DNA of 16,778 nt from Candidatus Omnitrophota bacterium (GTDB taxonomy: Bacteria > Omnitrophota > Gorgyraeia > Gygaellales > Profunditerraquicolaceae), in contig JAQUAP010000027.1 in assembly GCA_028687205.1 (NCBI GenBank), positions 1 through 16,778 on the forward strand, read 5' to 3'. Under the pieces are notes generated by a model that saw only the letters and a program-made list of their open reading frames with translations, was not told the origin of the DNA and did no database searches. Position 1 is the first letter of the stretch; each line of letters starts with the position of its first letter. The translations under genes were made by a program, and so were the position numbers. This document shows positions 15,343 through 16,778 of the stretch, one piece after another.

Positions 15343-16778
15343 CGCGCACTCCTTTTAGTTTTTGTGTTTCGCTTTTTAAGTTTTTTAATTTCTCTTTTTC
15401 CTTTTCCACGATCTCTTCCGGCGCTCTTTTTAAGAAATTTCTATCGCCGAGCATCTTCTCTTTTGCCTTTATCTCTATCTCGGCTTTATTAATCCGGAAA
15501 CCCAGCTTCTCTTTATGTTTTTCTATGTCAATCACGCCGGAGAGCGGTATGACAATATGCGCCTCCTTTACAACCATGGCGAATTCTCCCGGGCTGTGTT
15601 TATATTCGCTTAAAATATCCAGCTGCCTTAACCTGGCCAGGTTCTTGATCTGCCCGGAAAAGCCTTCCAGCGCGCCCTGCTTGAGCTTATGCGGGATAAA
15701 AATCCTGGCGGTAACATTATCCGCTTGAGGAGGGATATCTAATTCCAGGCGCATGTTTCTTATAGCGGTAATTACCTCTAAGACTTCGGCCATCAGCTTT
15801 TCGCTCTTCCGGTCAATCATATTCTCCTGGATATGCGGCCAGGATTGAACCATAATTGAATTGCCTTCGTGAGGAAGTTTCTGCCAGAGTTCTTCGGTAA
15901 TATAAGGCATGAAAGGATGCAGGGCCCTTAAGAATTTTTCCAGTATTTTATACATCACTACCTGGTTATGGGGATTTTTAATCTCCGCCTTGATGATTTC
16001 CAGGTACCAGTCGCAAAACTCATGCCAGAAAAAGGAGTAAAGCAGGTTTGCCGCTTCATTAAACTGGTAATGCCCCAGGTCCTTCCCTACCTCTTTGAGG
16101 GTAGAATAAAACCTGCTTAGTATCCAGCGGTTAGTTAAGCTTAAGTCCTCTTTTTTAAAGAATGCGCAGAGGTCGGTTTTAATTTGCGCGCTATCCAGGT
16201 TCATCAAGATAAACCTTGAGGCATTCCAGATTTTATTGGCAAAGTTTCTTCCCTGTTCAAACCTCTCCCTGGATAAATATACATCCTGTCCCTGCGCGGT
16301 TATTGAGATAAGGCTAAAGCGTAAGGCATCCGCGCCGTATTCATTAATGATCTCTAAGGGGTCAATGATATTCCCTAAAGACTTGGACATCTTTTTGCCT
16401 TCAATATCGCGCACTGTGCCGTGGATATAGACATCCTTAAAGGGAATAGCTTTTTGGAATTCCAGGCCAGCCATGATCATCCGCGCGACCCAGAAAAAGA
16501 TGATTTCCGGCGCGGTGACCAGGGTTGAAGTAGGATAAAAATATTGCAGCTCTGCTTTATTTCTAAAAGTAGCAAAAGGCCAGAGCCAGGAAGAAAACCA
16601 GGTATCTAAGACATCTTCCTCCTGCTTAATGTTTGTAGAGCCGCATAGGCTACACTTTACCGGCGCTTCTACGCTTGCCAGAGCCTCTTTTTTACAATCC
16701 AGGCAATACCATATCGGGATGCGGTGCCCCCACCAGATTTGGCGGGAGATACACCAGTCCTGGATATTCTCCATCCAG
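15329..16778 (-). CDS. valS: Valyl-tRNA synthetase, C-terminal 482 residues (N-terminus outside window)
   Basis: Class I synthetase charging tRNA-Val. The window enters the catalytic domain at WMENIQDWCISRQIWWGHRIPIW, followed by a CxxC...CxxC zinc-like module (YCLDC and CSLCG), DVLDTWFSSWLWPF, FFWVARMI, and the KMSKS signature in GKKMSKSLGN. The anticodon-binding domain follows, and the C-terminus is the Val-type coiled-coil arm (from about DIEKHKEKLGFRINKAE to the end), rich in Lys and Glu, which separates it from IleRS and LeuRS. The HIGH motif and editing domain lie beyond the edge. An internal ATG at 16774 is within the gene and is not a start. It overlaps nadC by 14 bases and leads the visible part of the operon. 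Confidence 0.97.
   Translation of the reverse strand, partial: WMENIQDWCISRQIWWGHRIPIWYCLDCKKEALASVEAPVKCSLCGSTNIKQEEDVLDTWFSSWLWPFATFRNKAELQYFYPTSTLVTAPEIIFFWVARMIMAGLEFQKAIPFKDVYIHGTVRDIEGKKMSKSLGNIIDPLEIINEYGADALRFSLISITAQGQDVYLSRERFEQGRNFANKIWNASRFILMNLDSAQIKTDLCAFFKKEDLSLTNRWILSRFYSTLKEVGKDLGHYQFNEAANLLYSFFWHEFCDWYLEIIKAEIKNPHNQVVMYKILEKFLRALHPFMPYITEELWQKLPHEGNSIMVQSWPHIQENMIDRKSEKLMAEVLEVITAIRNMRLELDIPPQADNVTARIFIPHKLKQGALEGFSGQIKNLARLRQLDILSEYKHSPGEFAMVVKEAHIVIPLSGVIDIEKHKEKLGFRINKAEIEIKAKEKMLGDRNFLKRAPEEIVEKEKEKLKNLKSETQKLKGVRDALK

Noticed and set aside
16772..16774. ATG near the right edge as a start of the synthetase gene
   Set aside because: It lies in the middle of the conserved ValRS block (W-MENIQDWCISRQ); the preceding codon is the conserved Trp, so the gene continues beyond the edge.

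Overview
The window looks like a chromosomal housekeeping region from a Gram-negative-type, uncultivated bacterium. All twelve complete genes and both partial genes lie on the minus strand, so transcription runs from high to low coordinates. The style of several proteins suggests the PVC superphylum, possibly Candidatus Omnitrophota: a GuaB3-type IMP dehydrogenase, a hisS-aspS pair, and a short lipoprotein with a PLTxxRVDQxLSxGNRG-like segment. That placement rests on recollection and is not proven by the window. I found no phage, insertion sequence, CRISPR array, rRNA or tRNA.

Layout in order of transcription. (1) 16778-11761: valS (N-terminus off the edge), nadC, uvrB and coaX form a compact operon with overlapping ends. 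(2) 11742-9717: groES-groEL has its own consensus promoter directly abutting a CIRCE element (the HrcA repressor site). It ends at a perfect 12-bp hairpin with a T-rich tail. (3) 9647-3214: guaB3, guaA and dnaE follow a second consensus promoter, which sits immediately after that hairpin. (4) 3225-1: an HU/IHF-type DNA-binding protein gene, hisS, aspS and a partial lipoprotein gene are driven by a third consensus promoter, whose -35 box lies in the last codons of dnaE.

Functionally the region covers tRNA charging (Val, His, Asp), NAD synthesis (NadC), CoA synthesis (CoaX), the last two steps to GMP (GuaB3, GuaA), DNA replication, repair and packaging (DnaE, UvrB, HU), protein folding (GroES/GroEL) and one envelope lipoprotein. 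There is no stretch over 300 bases without a gene; the longest gap is the 191 bases between groEL and guaB3.

Nothing here is a clear new defence or mobile system. The best leads are two unusual forms of core enzymes. The aspartyl-tRNA synthetase is bacterial-type but appears to have lost its whole GAD insertion domain, while keeping the residues of the non-discriminating (Asp/Asn) type. The GMP synthetase carries a 46-residue strongly basic N-terminal tail built from a 12-bp tandem repeat. A third lead is the stand-alone GuaB3 acting next to guaA. Three start sites differ from the longest open frame or use unusual codons (groES, groEL, coaX/uvrB), and these are noted in the entries.
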